NCBI GenBank assembly: GCA_944385895.1 | Contig: CALWYZ010000003.1 | Coordinates: 18,164-82,163, forward strand | Reading direction: 5' to 3' | DNA length: 64,000 bases | Source: an uncultured Clostridia bacterium | GTDB lineage: Bacteria; Bacillota; Clostridia; Oscillospirales; QAKW01 | Shown: positions 1-8,125 of the stretch, in pieces | Layout of the letters: each line of letters opens with the position of its first letter | How positions within the stretch are numbered: the stretch's first letter is position 1 | Position numbers and translations under genes: made by a program | The notes under the pieces: model-generated | What the model was told of the DNA's origin: nothing | Seen by the model: the letters and a program-made list of their open reading frames with translations, nothing else | The model's database searches: none

Positions 1-52
1 TCCACGTTTCCAACGCATTTTCGAGATTCTGTACAACCCAGTTATCACTCAA
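1..52 (-). CDS. VirB6/TrbL-type conjugation protein, N-terminal fragment
   Basis: Only the first 17 codons are inside the window. A TTG start at 50-52 lies downstream of the ribosome site TGAAAGGAGG, and the reading frame gives MSDNWVVQNLENALETW before the window ends. From memory of Tn1549-like elements, proteins that start this way are polytopic TrbL/VirB6-like channel components of the type IV secretion system. The gene lies directly after the Maff2 and 71-residue genes, which is the expected place. The assignment rests on a short N-terminus and on gene order, so it is a good guess only. Confidence 0.6.
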   Translation of the reverse strand, partial: MSDNWVVQNLENALETW

Positions 53-79
53 AACAGATTCCTCCTTTCAGGCAGATTA

Positions 80-105
80 GGGCAGGCCGTTTATTCGGCC
101 TGCCC
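80..105 (-). other. Perfect 9-bp stem-loop before the trbL-like gene
   Basis: GGGCAGGCC at 80-88 pairs perfectly with GGCCTGCCC at 97-105 across an 8-base loop. It lies between the 71-residue gene and the TTG start of the next gene. On the minus strand no T-tract follows the stem, so it looks more like an mRNA-processing or stabilising structure than a terminator. Confidence 0.6.
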
Positions 106-123
106 CTCCTTGCCGTTTTTTGA

Positions 124-339
124 TTATCGGGCGTCCCGATCTGGCGGGGTATGAATGATTCCGTAAACGTCGTCCACAAAGTAGCGCCCGACAAAGGGAT
201 TGAATATGGCGTGGCATTTCACGCCGCCCACCTCGGCCAGATAGTCGTTATCGCCCAAGCGTTTGAGAATCGTCGCTTCACCGAGGACGTGTTTTTCTCC
301 CTGTTTTAGAGAGTGGATATAGCACTCACATTTTTCCAT
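124..339 (-). CDS. Conserved small ICE protein, 71 aa, unknown function
   Basis: The start at 337-339 (MEKCECYIHSLKQ...) follows the strong ribosome site CTGAAAGGAGG. A longer frame reaching position 489 has no such site and overlaps the Maff2 gene. The product is soluble, has no membrane segment and carries three cysteines (C4, C6, C42). It lies between the Maff2-like protein and the TrbL-like channel gene in a tight operon, so a part in the transfer apparatus is likely. I do not recognise a defined domain. Confidence 0.7.
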   Translation of the reverse strand: MEKCECYIHSLKQGEKHVLGEATILKRLGDNDYLAEVGGVKCHAIFNPFVGRYFVDDVYGIIHTPPDRDAR

Positions 340-356
340 TTGGAATTGTCCTCCTT

Positions 357-707
357 TCAGCCGGTAATCAGGGTAAGAATCTCTTTGGCAAATGTGATGA
401 CAATGCCGCCCGCCAGCGTCAGAAATCCCTGTGAACGCTGGCTTGGGTCGTGAGATTGAAAGGACAGGCCAACCTGCACAACGCCCCAACCGAGCAGAAT
501 CAATCCGACCGCACGGATAAGCCCGAAGATAAAATCACTCAAATTATTTACAACGGTCAAAGGGTCACTGGCGGCAAAAGCAGTCACGGAGCAGCCAATC
601 GTAAAGGCAAAGGTCAGCACTGCCAAGCAGTAGAAGCGGAATCCCTTTTTCACCTTGACGGGCATAGGCAGTTTCTTCGTGGGCTTGTTTTTGGTAGAGT
701 TCTTCAT
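357..707 (-). CDS. Maff2-family small membrane protein (VirB2/TrbC-like)
   Basis: This 116-residue protein has a basic N-terminus, a hydrophobic signal-like helix (about residues 25-45, ending TAFAA) and two further hydrophobic helices (about 58-76 and 93-113). The pattern matches Maff2-family proteins of clostridial conjugative elements, which in size and topology resemble VirB2/TrbC pilin subunits. It sits between virD4 and the TrbL-like gene, where a pilin or channel subunit would be expected. Its TGA stop overlaps the ribosome site of the downstream gene. The family call is fairly firm; the pilin role is inference. Confidence 0.75.
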   Translation of the reverse strand: MKNSTKNKPTKKLPMPVKVKKGFRFYCLAVLTFAFTIGCSVTAFAASDPLTVVNNLSDFIFGLIRAVGLILLGWGVVQVGLSFQSHDPSQRSQGFLTLAGGIVITFAKEILTLITG

Positions 708-721
708 TTTGCATATCCTCC

Positions 722-2509
722 TTAATTGAAAAATAGAGCTTCTATATCTTCGTCGGAAAGAAGCTCGTAATCGGTTTCTGTTTCTTCTATATCGGGAATG
801 TCCGCAGGAACCGTCCCGACAAGGGAGAGAGTTGCCACGGCGTTTTCTGTTCCGCCGTGCTGATAGGGTTTTGCTTTTCCGTCTGTGGTAAGCGCCACGT
901 TCGGGTGTTTCAGAATATCAAATTTTTCGTCCATAATGGGCGGTTCGCCACGGATAAATAAAAGGGCGTAGCGGTTATCCAGCATACGAACCTCGTCAGG
1001 CGTCATCAATTCACGGCCTGTAATCTGATAGTTCGTACTGTAATTCCCGTTACGCCCCGACGATTTACCGTAGGTGTTGGTGTCGATGGTCGCCTTGCCG
1101 AGATAGGATTCGGAGATCAGCTTGTGGGTAGAGGTTTCGTTGCCACCGAGGTAAAGAAACTCATCGCAGTTGCCGAGTATCGATTCCCATTCCTTTTCAA
1201 ATAACGCTTTCAAGGCCGCTATATTTTGCAGGATAATGGAAACGAACACCTGTCTTGATCTCATCACGGCCAAAATTTTTGAAAAATCTTCCGGCAGCGA
1301 AACATTGCTGAACTCGTCCATTAAAAAGTGAACAGGGACGGGCAAAGCGCCGCCGTATTTGTGGTCGGCAAGATAAAATAACTGCTGAAAAAGCTGCGTG
1401 TATAAAATACTGACGAGGAAATTGAAACTCGTATCGTTATCGGGTATGAGTGCAAAGAGCGCCACTTTCTTTTCACCGAGGGACGGCAAATCCAGTTCGT
1501 CCGTAGCGGTCAGAGCCGCCAGAGAGGACAAGTTGAACTTTTCCAGCCTTGCCGCCAATGTGATCTGAATGGATTTGAGTGTTTTTGCAGAGCCGGAATG
1601 ATAGTCCTTGTAATACTTCACGGCGATATGGTCGGGATTCCTCATTTCAAGCCGTTCAAACAGTTCATCAAGGGGTGAGGTGTATTCGTCCATATCTTCC
1701 CGCACATCAGCCGCCCGCAGCATTTCCATTACCATAGGAAAATTCTGTTCTTCCGGCGGTGCTTCATATTTCAAGTAGAAAATGAGTGCTAATAGAAGCA
1801 TAGAAGCGGCGGTGTCCCAAAACGGGTCGTTTGATTGCGAACCTTTGGGCGTCGTGGATTTGAACAGGTTTGTAACCAAACGCTGCACATCATTGTCGTC
1901 CCGAAGATAGATAAAAGGGTTGTAGCAATGGCTGCGTTCCATATTCAGAAGATCAAGGACACGCACCTCATATCCCTTTTGTGTGAGCAGATAGCCGGTG
2001 TCTCGTAAAAGTTCGCCTTTGGGGTCCAGAACAACATAGCTGGTGTTGGCCTGACAGAGATTCGGTTTTGCATAGAACCTCGTTTTGCCGGCTCCGCTGC
2101 CCCCGACCACAACCGTATTCAATGAACGGCGGTGCTTTCGGCCGTCTAACCCCATACGGACATTTTGCGTAAAGATTTTATTGTCCTCGAATTTTGTCGC
2201 CCGGTATTTCTTGTTCACGGTTTTGGCGCTGCCCCATTTCGCCGAGCCGTGTTCTTCGCCCCTGCGGTAGTTGCGGCGGCTTGAAAGGAATATCCCGATA
2301 GCAAGCCCGTAAACGCACAACAAAAAAAGGACAGTCTTTAAGCTGTCCTTGCAAAGTTCAATATGAAACGGGTCGCTCATCGCCGCAGGAAACCGGGCAA
2401 CAATTTCGGGCAAGCCCCCGTGTGCGGCGGGGGCAATGAGCAGCCCAAGCCACACAACGGGGAGAATCCCAAACAGGCAGAGGACGAGAGGGTTATTCCC
2501 GCGCTTCAT
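722..2509 (-). CDS. virD4: VirD4/TraG-type conjugative coupling ATPase
   Basis: This 595-residue protein is the type IV coupling protein that links the relaxosome to the secretion channel at the membrane. Two N-terminal transmembrane helices (about residues 8-28 and 57-76) are followed by the VirD4 motor domain. Walker A is GGSGAGKTR at 136-144 and Walker B is VHFLMDEF at 393-400. The segment VLDPKGEL at about 160-167 is the strand typical of TraG/VirD4 proteins. The acidic C-terminus may be a protein-contact tail. Its start overlaps the upstream 66-residue gene by 17 bases, so the two are translationally coupled. Length and motifs are complete and I see no sign of decay. Confidence 0.95.
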   Translation of the reverse strand: MKRGNNPLVLCLFGILPVVWLGLLIAPAAHGGLPEIVARFPAAMSDPFHIELCKDSLKTVLFLLCVYGLAIGIFLSSRRNYRRGEEHGSAKWGSAKTVNKKYRATKFEDNKIFTQNVRMGLDGRKHRRSLNTVVVGGSGAGKTRFYAKPNLCQANTSYVVLDPKGELLRDTGYLLTQKGYEVRVLDLLNMERSHCYNPFIYLRDDNDVQRLVTNLFKSTTPKGSQSNDPFWDTAASMLLLALIFYLKYEAPPEEQNFPMVMEMLRAADVREDMDEYTSPLDELFERLEMRNPDHIAVKYYKDYHSGSAKTLKSIQITLAARLEKFNLSSLAALTATDELDLPSLGEKKVALFALIPDNDTSFNFLVSILYTQLFQQLFYLADHKYGGALPVPVHFLMDEFSNVSLPEDFSKILAVMRSRQVFVSIILQNIAALKALFEKEWESILGNCDEFLYLGGNETSTHKLISESYLGKATIDTNTYGKSSGRNGNYSTNYQITGRELMTPDEVRMLDNRYALLFIRGEPPIMDEKFDILKHPNVALTTDGKAKPYQHGGTENAVATLSLVGTVPADIPDIEETETDYELLSDEDIEALFFN

Positions 2510-2693
2510 CGTCCCTGCACCTTACTTTTTTTGTCGGGGCTTCAATCGCTTTTAAGAGAACTTCGTCCACAATATCGGTAGGGCGTTCTTCTTCCAACAG
2601 ATCGTTTCGCATTTCATTGAGGGCGTTAATAACAACGCCGTGCTCGTATCGGTCAAGGGTTAAAACCCGTTTTTTCTGTTTTTCCATACTCAA
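2493..2693 (-). CDS. Small ICE protein, 66 aa, paralogue of the 19.3-kb small protein
   Basis: The product is small and charged. The core LDRYEHGVVINALNEMRNDL continues into an ERPTD-IVDEV segment and ends in a run of basic and acidic residues. The gene overlaps both neighbours (ArdC-like stop and virD4 start), so it is expressed with the transfer operon. The same spaced pattern (LD-YE, VI--L, N-LL, R-TD-VDE, AP) occurs in the 53-residue protein at 19296-19457, so the two are probably paralogues. No function is known to me. Translation may begin at the first or third residue. Confidence 0.75.
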   Translation of the reverse strand: MSMEKQKKRVLTLDRYEHGVVINALNEMRNDLLEEERPTDIVDEVLLKAIEAPTKKVRCRDDEARE

Positions 2694-3577
2694 CGCTCCT
2701 GTTCATTCTGCCGGGGCGCTTTGGTTTTTTCCAGCGACCGAGCCATTCTTGCGGAAATATCATAGGCGGTATCTCGGATTTCGGAAAGTTCAGCGCGAAT
2801 TTCCTGCGGGTCGTCGGTTTTCAAAAGATCAGCCGGATTTTCAAATCTGTAACCGCCTACGTCCATACCGAACTCCTTGCCGAGAATATATGAAACGCAA
2901 TATGCCTTAAAGCCGGCGTTTTCCGGGATATATTCATCGCCTGTCAAAGCAAGCTCCGCTTGTGCCAGAGCCTTTGACAATTCGCAGAATAAATCATTAG
3001 CGTTCATTCCACGGCAGACAAAAATAGCCTGCTGGTCGTGGTCGTACAAAGCGGCCATACCTCCGGGAAGTTCATCGACGGATTGAATCGGTACGGGGCG
3101 TTTGTAGATCAAGGCGTTCAGCAAAGCTCTTTGGTCGTAGGAAACGGGCGGCTGTGCCCGCATACGGGAAGTGGTCTGCGAAATGTCGTACACCCTTTTA
3201 ATGTTGTACGAAACGCCAATACTACCGTCATCACGGGTGTATTCGCCGTTCGATTCAATAATCTTGATCGGGCGGCTAAACTCCTGCCGCTTGATATACA
3301 CACCCTGATCTCTCCAAAACTCCTTGTCGCCGAGCCTGCGGGCGTCCGGCTTTGTTGCCAGAATCAAAAGGGCGTTGGTTGCGGAATAATGACGGAAATT
3401 CGCCTGTACATCGAGATAGTCACGAAATTTGCCGCCGTCTGTGCAGATTTCATCGGCGGTGGCGTCCGCAAGGGCGTAAACCTCGTCGCGCTCGGCCTTT
3501 TTCTTGGCCGCCCACGCCTCTTTGTCAAAATCTTCATTTTGCGGGGCGGGGTCGAAAAGATCATCAAAATTACTCAT
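2690..3577 (-). CDS. ArdC/LtrC-like ssDNA-binding domain protein
   Basis: This 295-residue protein carries, around residues 45-110, the block YLDVQANFRHYSATNALLIL followed by a KPDARRLGDKEFW segment. That block is typical of the N-terminal single-stranded-DNA-binding domain of ArdC and LtrC proteins. The second half (about 170-260) has the layout of an IrrE/zincin-like peptidase domain, but I see no clear HExxH motif, so catalysis is doubtful. ArdC-type proteins travel with the transferred strand or blunt restriction in the recipient. The position between the PcfB-like gene and virD4 fits a transfer-associated role. Its start overlaps nothing, and it ends 4 bases inside the 66-residue gene. 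Confidence 0.65.
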   Translation of the reverse strand: MSNFDDLFDPAPQNEDFDKEAWAAKKKAERDEVYALADATADEICTDGGKFRDYLDVQANFRHYSATNALLILATKPDARRLGDKEFWRDQGVYIKRQEFSRPIKIIESNGEYTRDDGSIGVSYNIKRVYDISQTTSRMRAQPPVSYDQRALLNALIYKRPVPIQSVDELPGGMAALYDHDQQAIFVCRGMNANDLFCELSKALAQAELALTGDEYIPENAGFKAYCVSYILGKEFGMDVGGYRFENPADLLKTDDPQEIRAELSEIRDTAYDISARMARSLEKTKAPRQNEQER

Positions 3578-3580
3578 AAA

Positions 3581-4402
3581 TTATCTCTCCTTTGATTTCT
3601 TACTCTTTTTTCGGGACGGCTGCTTGTGGGTAGTCGTCTGCTGCTTTTGGGGCTTTTTTGATACGGTGGGTTCGGGAGCAGCCGGAGAATCCGCCTCTTT
3701 CTGCCGGTTTTCCCGAATTTCCCGCAATTCCTCACGGACAGAGGGGCGTTCTTCGGGAGATTTAGCAGTACCCTCGGCGGTTCTTCTTTGCTTCTTTGAG
3801 GTAGGCTCGGACGGACGGGATTTCTCCGTCTTTGCCGCTTCGGGGTTTGGGGGTGCGTTTTCCTCCTTTCTCACGGGAGCGCCCATTAAATCATCAAGTA
3901 ATCGGTCGTCCTCGGCTTTATCCGGCTGTGCCTGTTCAGGAGCAGAGGGGGCGGTTGTCTTGGCCTTTTCGGATTTGGTCTGCTCAATGTCCCGTTTGAC
4001 AGAATTGATAGAAACAGTATCGACCGTAGCCAGCTTGAACCGTTCTACAATGCGGTTGATTTTAGAAGCGTCCTCGGCGCGAACCATAACGTCAACCATA
4101 CCGTCTGCTGATTCGCCCTTACCCCGCAGGGCACAGTAAACAACGCCGTACCGCTTGGCTTCGGTTGCAAACTGTTTCAAATGCTCCTCGCTGACGGTAA
4201 AGACCTTTAATTCCTTGCCGCTTTTCAGCATAGCCGTTAGGCGTTGCCTGCCTTTGGTTTTGTTTTTATCCCTGTTTTTCAGGACAGCGTAAATCATAGC
4301 GGCGATATTCTTTGCCGCAGAGCCGGTCAGCTTTAAGGCAACTTCCGTACCCTCTAAACTCAACCTAACGATTTGTTCTGCTGCGTCGCCTGATGTGTTC
4401 AT
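3581..4402 (-). CDS. PcfB-like (DUF3801) conjugation accessory protein
   Basis: The start is placed at 4400-4402 (MNTSGDAAEQIVRLSLEG...), preceded by AAGAAAGGAG. The longer frame reaching 4501 lacks a ribosome site and lies inside the relaxase gene. Residues 1-135 match the DUF3801/PcfB pattern (MNTSGDAAEQ, then a GKTRFKRL-like basic block, here GRQRLTAML). Residues 150-273 are low-complexity, rich in K, E, P and S, and end in a strongly basic tail. PcfB of pCF10 works with the coupling protein PcfC and the relaxase, and this gene lies between relaxase and coupling-protein genes as expected. Confidence 0.8.
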   Translation of the reverse strand: MNTSGDAAEQIVRLSLEGTEVALKLTGSAAKNIAAMIYAVLKNRDKNKTKGRQRLTAMLKSGKELKVFTVSEEHLKQFATEAKRYGVVYCALRGKGESADGMVDVMVRAEDASKINRIVERFKLATVDTVSINSVKRDIEQTKSEKAKTTAPSAPEQAQPDKAEDDRLLDDLMGAPVRKEENAPPNPEAAKTEKSRPSEPTSKKQRRTAEGTAKSPEERPSVREELREIRENRQKEADSPAAPEPTVSKKPQKQQTTTHKQPSRKKSKKSKER

Positions 4403-5804
4403 TCTCACGATTCTCCTTTCTTTGATTCTCGTCCTCACGAACGGTTTTGATTTTTTCTTTGATAATACCAGACCGAACGGCGATACCGTCGCACAGGGCA
4501 AGTTCTTTCCGCAGACCTACAAGCTCTTTGGAAATAGCGGCAATGCCTGATTTGATTTCTGCGGCCTTGCCCTCGTCGGCTTTTACTGCTGCCGTCCGGG
4601 ATAGCCGATACAGTTCTTTCCGGCTGGTAACAAGGGATTCCATTTTTTGCTCGATTTCGCTGCGGTATGAAAAAAGCTGCTCGGCGGTGTCAATGCGGTT
4701 TTGCACAAGTAGTTTTGTTTCTTCGGATATGGCGTCCAGTTTACGCAAATCCTCCCGCAGCAGGAAGTGAAGCCGTTTCGGGCTCGCCCGTGTCCTGTCT
4801 TTCGGGAAGATACCGAGTAAATAGCAGTAGTAAAGATAAAGCGCCCGAAAGCCTGTGATCTTACGGGCAGTTTGCAAACTGCCGTTTACCCGGTATTGCC
4901 GTATCTTGTGGGACGGTTCAGGCCCCGGCCGTTCGGGGCGGCTTTGTGCGAGAATCCTCCTGCGGATTGCTTCGATGGAATAATCGTCACCGAAATTCCG
5001 TATCAGCCGCACAAATCGTTCTTTTCCCGGCGGCCGAACGGAAATATCCTTGCCGGTTTTTATCTCATAGCCCTTTTTCCGCAGATTTTCAAAAAACTGC
5101 CGTTCGGTCATAGATTGCCGGATAGCTTCGTCAATATCAGCTCGTATCAGCCCCCGCCAAGTGGGGCGCTGCTCTTGTTCAGCACGCCATTCGCCGTAGT
5201 GCTTTGATTTTCCACGCTGCGGGTGCTCAATTACCGACAAGCCATATTCCCGGCAGAGTTTGTCGGAAACTGTTTGCATATCGTGATAGTCCTTTTTCGT
5301 GCGGTGGTATTTGATACCGTCAACGAAAGAAACGGTGTTCAGCACGAAATGATTGTGCAGGTGATTTTCTTTGTCAAGGTGTGTGGCGACAATGACTTGA
5401 TAACGGTCGCCCCACAAGCGGGCAGCCAGCTTTTTGCCGATCTCGTGCGCTATTTCGGGGGTGGCCTCGCCGGGGGCAAAAGATTGATAGCCGTGATAGG
5501 CCACCGTCCCGCTTTCTTTCCCGAACCGCTTTTTTACAGCAAGCATTTCATCACGGGCGGTCGATGGAGAGCAGTTGATTCCGCTTACAAAGCGGTGAAC
5601 TACCGTACAATCCTCGTTGTGGGTCTGCTGTGTCTTTTCGGAATTGACGGCATAGCGGATAACATCAGACAGGTTTTGACCGTCCTGTTCGGTCATATCT
5701 TCCTGCGTATAAAATTGAGGGTTTGCGGTTTTATCGGGATTCTCCACATAGATCACCACTTTGCCGAGCCAGCCTTTCACCCGCCAGATTGAAGTGGTTG
5801 CCAT
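4365..5804 (-). CDS. mobA: MOBP-family relaxase
   Basis: This 479-residue relaxase would nick oriT, bind the 5' end covalently and pilot the strand into the recipient. The N-terminal relaxase fold shows the metal-binding histidine triad in THLDKENHLHNHF (H142, then H148, H150 and H152). The conserved lead-in is NCSPSTARDEMLAVKKRFGK at 78-97. The C-terminal third (from about 330) is rich in charged helices and probably dimerises or contacts partners. The gene follows the MobC-like gene with a one-base overlap and itself overlaps the PcfB-like gene by 38 bases. The overall layout resembles relaxases of Tn1549-like ICEs. Confidence 0.9.
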   Translation of the reverse strand: MATTSIWRVKGWLGKVVIYVENPDKTANPQFYTQEDMTEQDGQNLSDVIRYAVNSEKTQQTHNEDCTVVHRFVSGINCSPSTARDEMLAVKKRFGKESGTVAYHGYQSFAPGEATPEIAHEIGKKLAARLWGDRYQVIVATHLDKENHLHNHFVLNTVSFVDGIKYHRTKKDYHDMQTVSDKLCREYGLSVIEHPQRGKSKHYGEWRAEQEQRPTWRGLIRADIDEAIRQSMTERQFFENLRKKGYEIKTGKDISVRPPGKERFVRLIRNFGDDYSIEAIRRRILAQSRPERPGPEPSHKIRQYRVNGSLQTARKITGFRALYLYYCYLLGIFPKDRTRASPKRLHFLLREDLRKLDAISEETKLLVQNRIDTAEQLFSYRSEIEQKMESLVTSRKELYRLSRTAAVKADEGKAAEIKSGIAAISKELVGLRKELALCDGIAVRSGIIKEKIKTVREDENQRKENRENEHIRRRSRTNR

Positions 5805-6133
5805 TATTTCATCGAACGGGGCAGGATAACCGCCTCGGTGATCTTTTTAACGGCAACATCGAGTTTTCGGCAAGCCTCATCATACCTTTGCACATCAAGG
5901 ACATTCAAGGTATGGGCTTTGACGGCAATCTGATTGAGGTTGTTGCCGATACCGTGGAGCTCCCTCATCATTGAAAAATAGTCGGGCGGTGGGGCGTCCT
6001 GCGGAATAAGTCCATTTACCAAGTGCCGCAAATACGCCTCACGGGACAGACCGCTTTTCTTGACCCTCTTTTGAAGCGTCTCGGCCTCCTTTTTATCCAG
6101 CCAGAATTGAATGTGAACATTTCGTTTTCTCAT
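5804..6133 (-). CDS. mobC: MobC-like relaxosome accessory protein (ribbon-helix-helix)
   Basis: This 109-residue protein begins MRKRNVHIQFWLDKKEAETL, the beta-strand and first helix of a ribbon-helix-helix domain. A MobC-like helical segment with a GNNLNQIAVKAH motif follows at about 74-85, common to MobC and nickase accessory proteins. Such proteins bind oriT repeats and help the relaxase open the strands. It overlaps the methyltransferase stop upstream and the relaxase start downstream, which supports a mobC-mobA pair. No unusual features are seen. Confidence 0.85.
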   Translation of the reverse strand: MRKRNVHIQFWLDKKEAETLQKRVKKSGLSREAYLRHLVNGLIPQDAPPPDYFSMMRELHGIGNNLNQIAVKAHTLNVLDVQRYDEACRKLDVAVKKITEAVILPRSMK

Positions 6134-7608
6134 AGATTCATCGCCTCCTTGTTCAGCTCGTTTTGAATTTCAGCAATCCGTTTCCCGACCGCATATACAA
6201 CGGGAATCGTCACGCCGTTTCCCGCCTGTTTGTATAGCTGCGCGTCAGAGTTGACGGCGGCCGCCTTATCAAACATATCGTCGGAAAATCCCTGTAACCG
6301 CCAGCACTCACGGGGCGTCAGCTTTCGGATTCGTCCGCAGCCGACAAAAGGCGTACCCTGATTACAGGAAGTGTCGAGGGTTTGGGCGATTTCTTTCCCG
6401 ACACGCCCGCGGCGGGTCTTACTTTCAGGAAAAGCAAGATTGACGGAATCGCCGCACTTGGCGAGTTGATGACCCTCTTTTGTGGCGCTCTTGACCGGCA
6501 TAGCTTTCTCGCAGGAATCGCAGGCACAGAGATATACGCCGTGTCTGTCCTGCGTGTTCAGGCAAAAGGCGGGCTCTCCGCACTCTTTGAAACGGCGGCC
6601 GCTCTGCCTTTTCTTTTCCCGGTCGGGAGTAAGGACAGCACGGCAGCCATAAAAAACGCCGGAGCTTTCGCCCCGGTTGCTGATACCCATTTTGCTATAT
6701 CCGGCGGTCAGGCACTTGGTATAGTCCTGCGGCTGAATTTTTGCTTCACCTCGTTTCAGCGGAACCAGCGCCGTTTCCTCGGTGCGGTCCGGGCATTGGC
6801 TGCCCAAACAAAGCACGCCGGAATTGTCGCAGCTTCGGTTGGTAACGCCGCCGTCGTATCTTGCTTTCAGGCAGCGGGCGTTCTCGGTAATCTTCGGATT
6901 GCCTTTGCACAGGTCGATAAAATACATTCCCGTTCTGCCCGCAAAGCCGCCGCCCTCGCTCATCAGCGTACAGCTTATACCCGCAGGGTCGTAAACACGC
7001 TTGCCCTGTGTGCCGCCGATTAGTTGGATAAGAGCCTTTCCATCGCTCGCTGTGACAGGAAATACTTTTCGTCCACCTCCGGCTCTAAAATGTCGATAAG
7101 CGACAAGGTAGATTCTTTCCCGGTTTTGCGGAACGCCGTGGAATCGTGAATTAAGAAGTCCGTATTCGAGATGATAGCCGATTTCGGCCAGCGCACAGAG
7201 AACGGTCGTAAAGTCCCACCCTCGATTAACGGAGAGCAAATTTTTAACATTTTCAAGGACAATCCATTCGGGTTGATCTTCGGCAGGCGTGCCTTTGAGC
7301 AGTCTAACAATTTCAAAAAAGAGAGAGCTTCGTTCTCCGGCAAGCCCTCTTTGTCGGCCAGAAACAGAAATGTCCTGACACGGGAATCCTCCCGCCCATA
7401 GGTTGACCCTCGGCAAGTCGGCGGGGGCGATTTTGGTAACATCTTCTGCATACCATTCGTCCTCCTTTATATCGTGTATGGCGCGGTAGCTGCGGTCTGC
7501 GAATTTATCAATTTCACAATGGCCTTTGCAGACCATACCGCAAAGCTCAAAGCCCTTGCGGAAACCGCCGACACCGCTAAAAAAATCTAAAAAGGTTATT
7601 GGGTTCAT
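6130..7608 (-). CDS. dcm: DNA cytosine-5 methyltransferase with repeated target-recognition region
   Basis: The enzyme methylates cytosine at C5 using S-adenosylmethionine. Visible motifs in order are: I (DFFSGVGGF, 8-16), IV with the catalytic cysteine (GGFPCQD, C77), VI (ENV, 119-121), VIII (QNRERIYLVA, 161-170), IX (RKLTPRECWRLQGF, 428-441) and X (QAGNGVTIPV, 461-470). The target-recognition stretch, about 190-425, is long and Cys-rich and contains five loose repeats of an A-x-C-L-x-A-type unit. No restriction endonuclease is adjacent, so it probably protects the ICE from host restriction. Its start overlaps the stop of the DUF3789 gene (ATGA). Confidence 0.95.
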   Translation of the reverse strand: MNPITFLDFFSGVGGFRKGFELCGMVCKGHCEIDKFADRSYRAIHDIKEDEWYAEDVTKIAPADLPRVNLWAGGFPCQDISVSGRQRGLAGERSSLFFEIVRLLKGTPAEDQPEWIVLENVKNLLSVNRGWDFTTVLCALAEIGYHLEYGLLNSRFHGVPQNRERIYLVAYRHFRAGGGRKVFPVTASDGKALIQLIGGTQGKRVYDPAGISCTLMSEGGGFAGRTGMYFIDLCKGNPKITENARCLKARYDGGVTNRSCDNSGVLCLGSQCPDRTEETALVPLKRGEAKIQPQDYTKCLTAGYSKMGISNRGESSGVFYGCRAVLTPDREKKRQSGRRFKECGEPAFCLNTQDRHGVYLCACDSCEKAMPVKSATKEGHQLAKCGDSVNLAFPESKTRRGRVGKEIAQTLDTSCNQGTPFVGCGRIRKLTPRECWRLQGFSDDMFDKAAAVNSDAQLYKQAGNGVTIPVVYAVGKRIAEIQNELNKEAMNL

Positions 7609-7718
7609 TCGTCATCAACCTTTCCCCGCAGGCGGCCTATTTGCAACAGGCTCATAACCGTAATGCCGACAAGTCCGCCGATCAGAAATCCGATGATGAA
7701 AAAGAGAAATGCAAACAT
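7605..7718 (-). CDS. DUF3789-type single-helix membrane peptide, 37 aa
   Basis: The short frame MFAFLFFIIGFLIGGLVGIT continues to an MSLLQIGRLRGKVDDE end. A glycine-rich transmembrane helix is followed by the M-x-LLQI-R tail that I associate with DUF3789 peptides of clostridial ICEs. The ribosome site AAGGAAAGGAAG lies before the ATG at 7716-7718. The TGA overlaps the ATG of the methyltransferase gene, so the two are translationally coupled. The function is unknown. Confidence 0.8.
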   Translation of the reverse strand: MFAFLFFIIGFLIGGLVGITVMSLLQIGRLRGKVDDE

Positions 7719-7740
7719 AGCGTAATCTTCCTTTCCTTAT

Positions 7741-7905
7741 ATACCTTATATAATAGAAATATCGCCCGCCTTCTTAACCCGCCTTCTTAAAAGGGAGCGA
7801 TGAAAGAGCAGGGGTTTTAGGGGCTCGCCCCTAACAAGTGCCTTTGTGGTATCACAAAGGCGATGCTTGCTGGTATATCGCATAGGGTTCGTCCCTGCGG
7901 CCGAA
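7741..7905. other. Candidate origin of transfer (oriT)
   Basis: This is one of the few long non-coding gaps in the transfer half of the ICE, and it lies upstream of the mobC-mobA genes. It contains a tandem 13-base direct repeat (CCCGCCTTCTTAA at 7765-7777 and 7778-7790). An 8-bp inverted repeat TTAGGGGC/GCCCCTAA lies at 7817-7834. A perfect hairpin CCTTTGTG-GTAT-CACAAAGG lies at 7841-7860, followed by a GGGTTCGTCCC element near 7885-7896. Direct repeats next to hairpins are the usual layout of oriT and relaxosome-protein sites. The nick site cannot be placed from sequence alone. Some of these bases may also serve as a promoter or terminator. Confidence 0.45.
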
Positions 7906-7930
7906 CATTTTGCCACCAGCCGAAAATAGA

Positions 7931-8125
7931 TCAGCGTTCATAGTCACGGCTTCGCTCTTTTGTTCTTGCGTCGAAATCCACGCCAACAAAAGCCTCGGCG
8001 TCGAGGATATATTCGCTGTCGTTCCATTTCTGCTCGACAAGTTCCTCTGCCTGTTCTCGTGAAGCCGCCTCCACCTCAACCGTTTTTTGCAGGGTTTCGG
8101 TAATCGTAACCTCATAAGTTTTCAT
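7931..8125 (-). CDS. DpnD/PcfM-like small protein made from an internal start
   Basis: The last 64 codons of the longer HTH gene form a complete DpnD/PcfM-like protein (MKTYEVTITETLQKTVEVEA...). Its ATG at 8123-8125 has its own ribosome site, GAAAGGAG, seven bases upstream. The family is short, with a beta-strand, a helix containing EQAEELV and a WNDSEYILDA strand, and is usually a stand-alone gene in mobile elements. Here it is in frame with the upstream HTH gene. It may therefore be made both alone and as the C-terminus of a fusion. Its function is unknown. Confidence 0.6.
   Translation of the reverse strand: MKTYEVTITETLQKTVEVEAASREQAEELVEQKWNDSEYILDAEAFVGVDFDARTKERSRDYER

Noticed and set aside
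6382..7023. 213-codon plus-strand frame opposite the methyltransferase
   Set aside because: It has no ribosome site and lies entirely antisense to a well-supported gene.
7852..8115. 87-codon minus-strand frame running into the candidate oriT
   Set aside because: It overlaps the DpnD-like gene in another frame and lacks a start signal; its apparent conservation more likely reflects conserved non-coding DNA.
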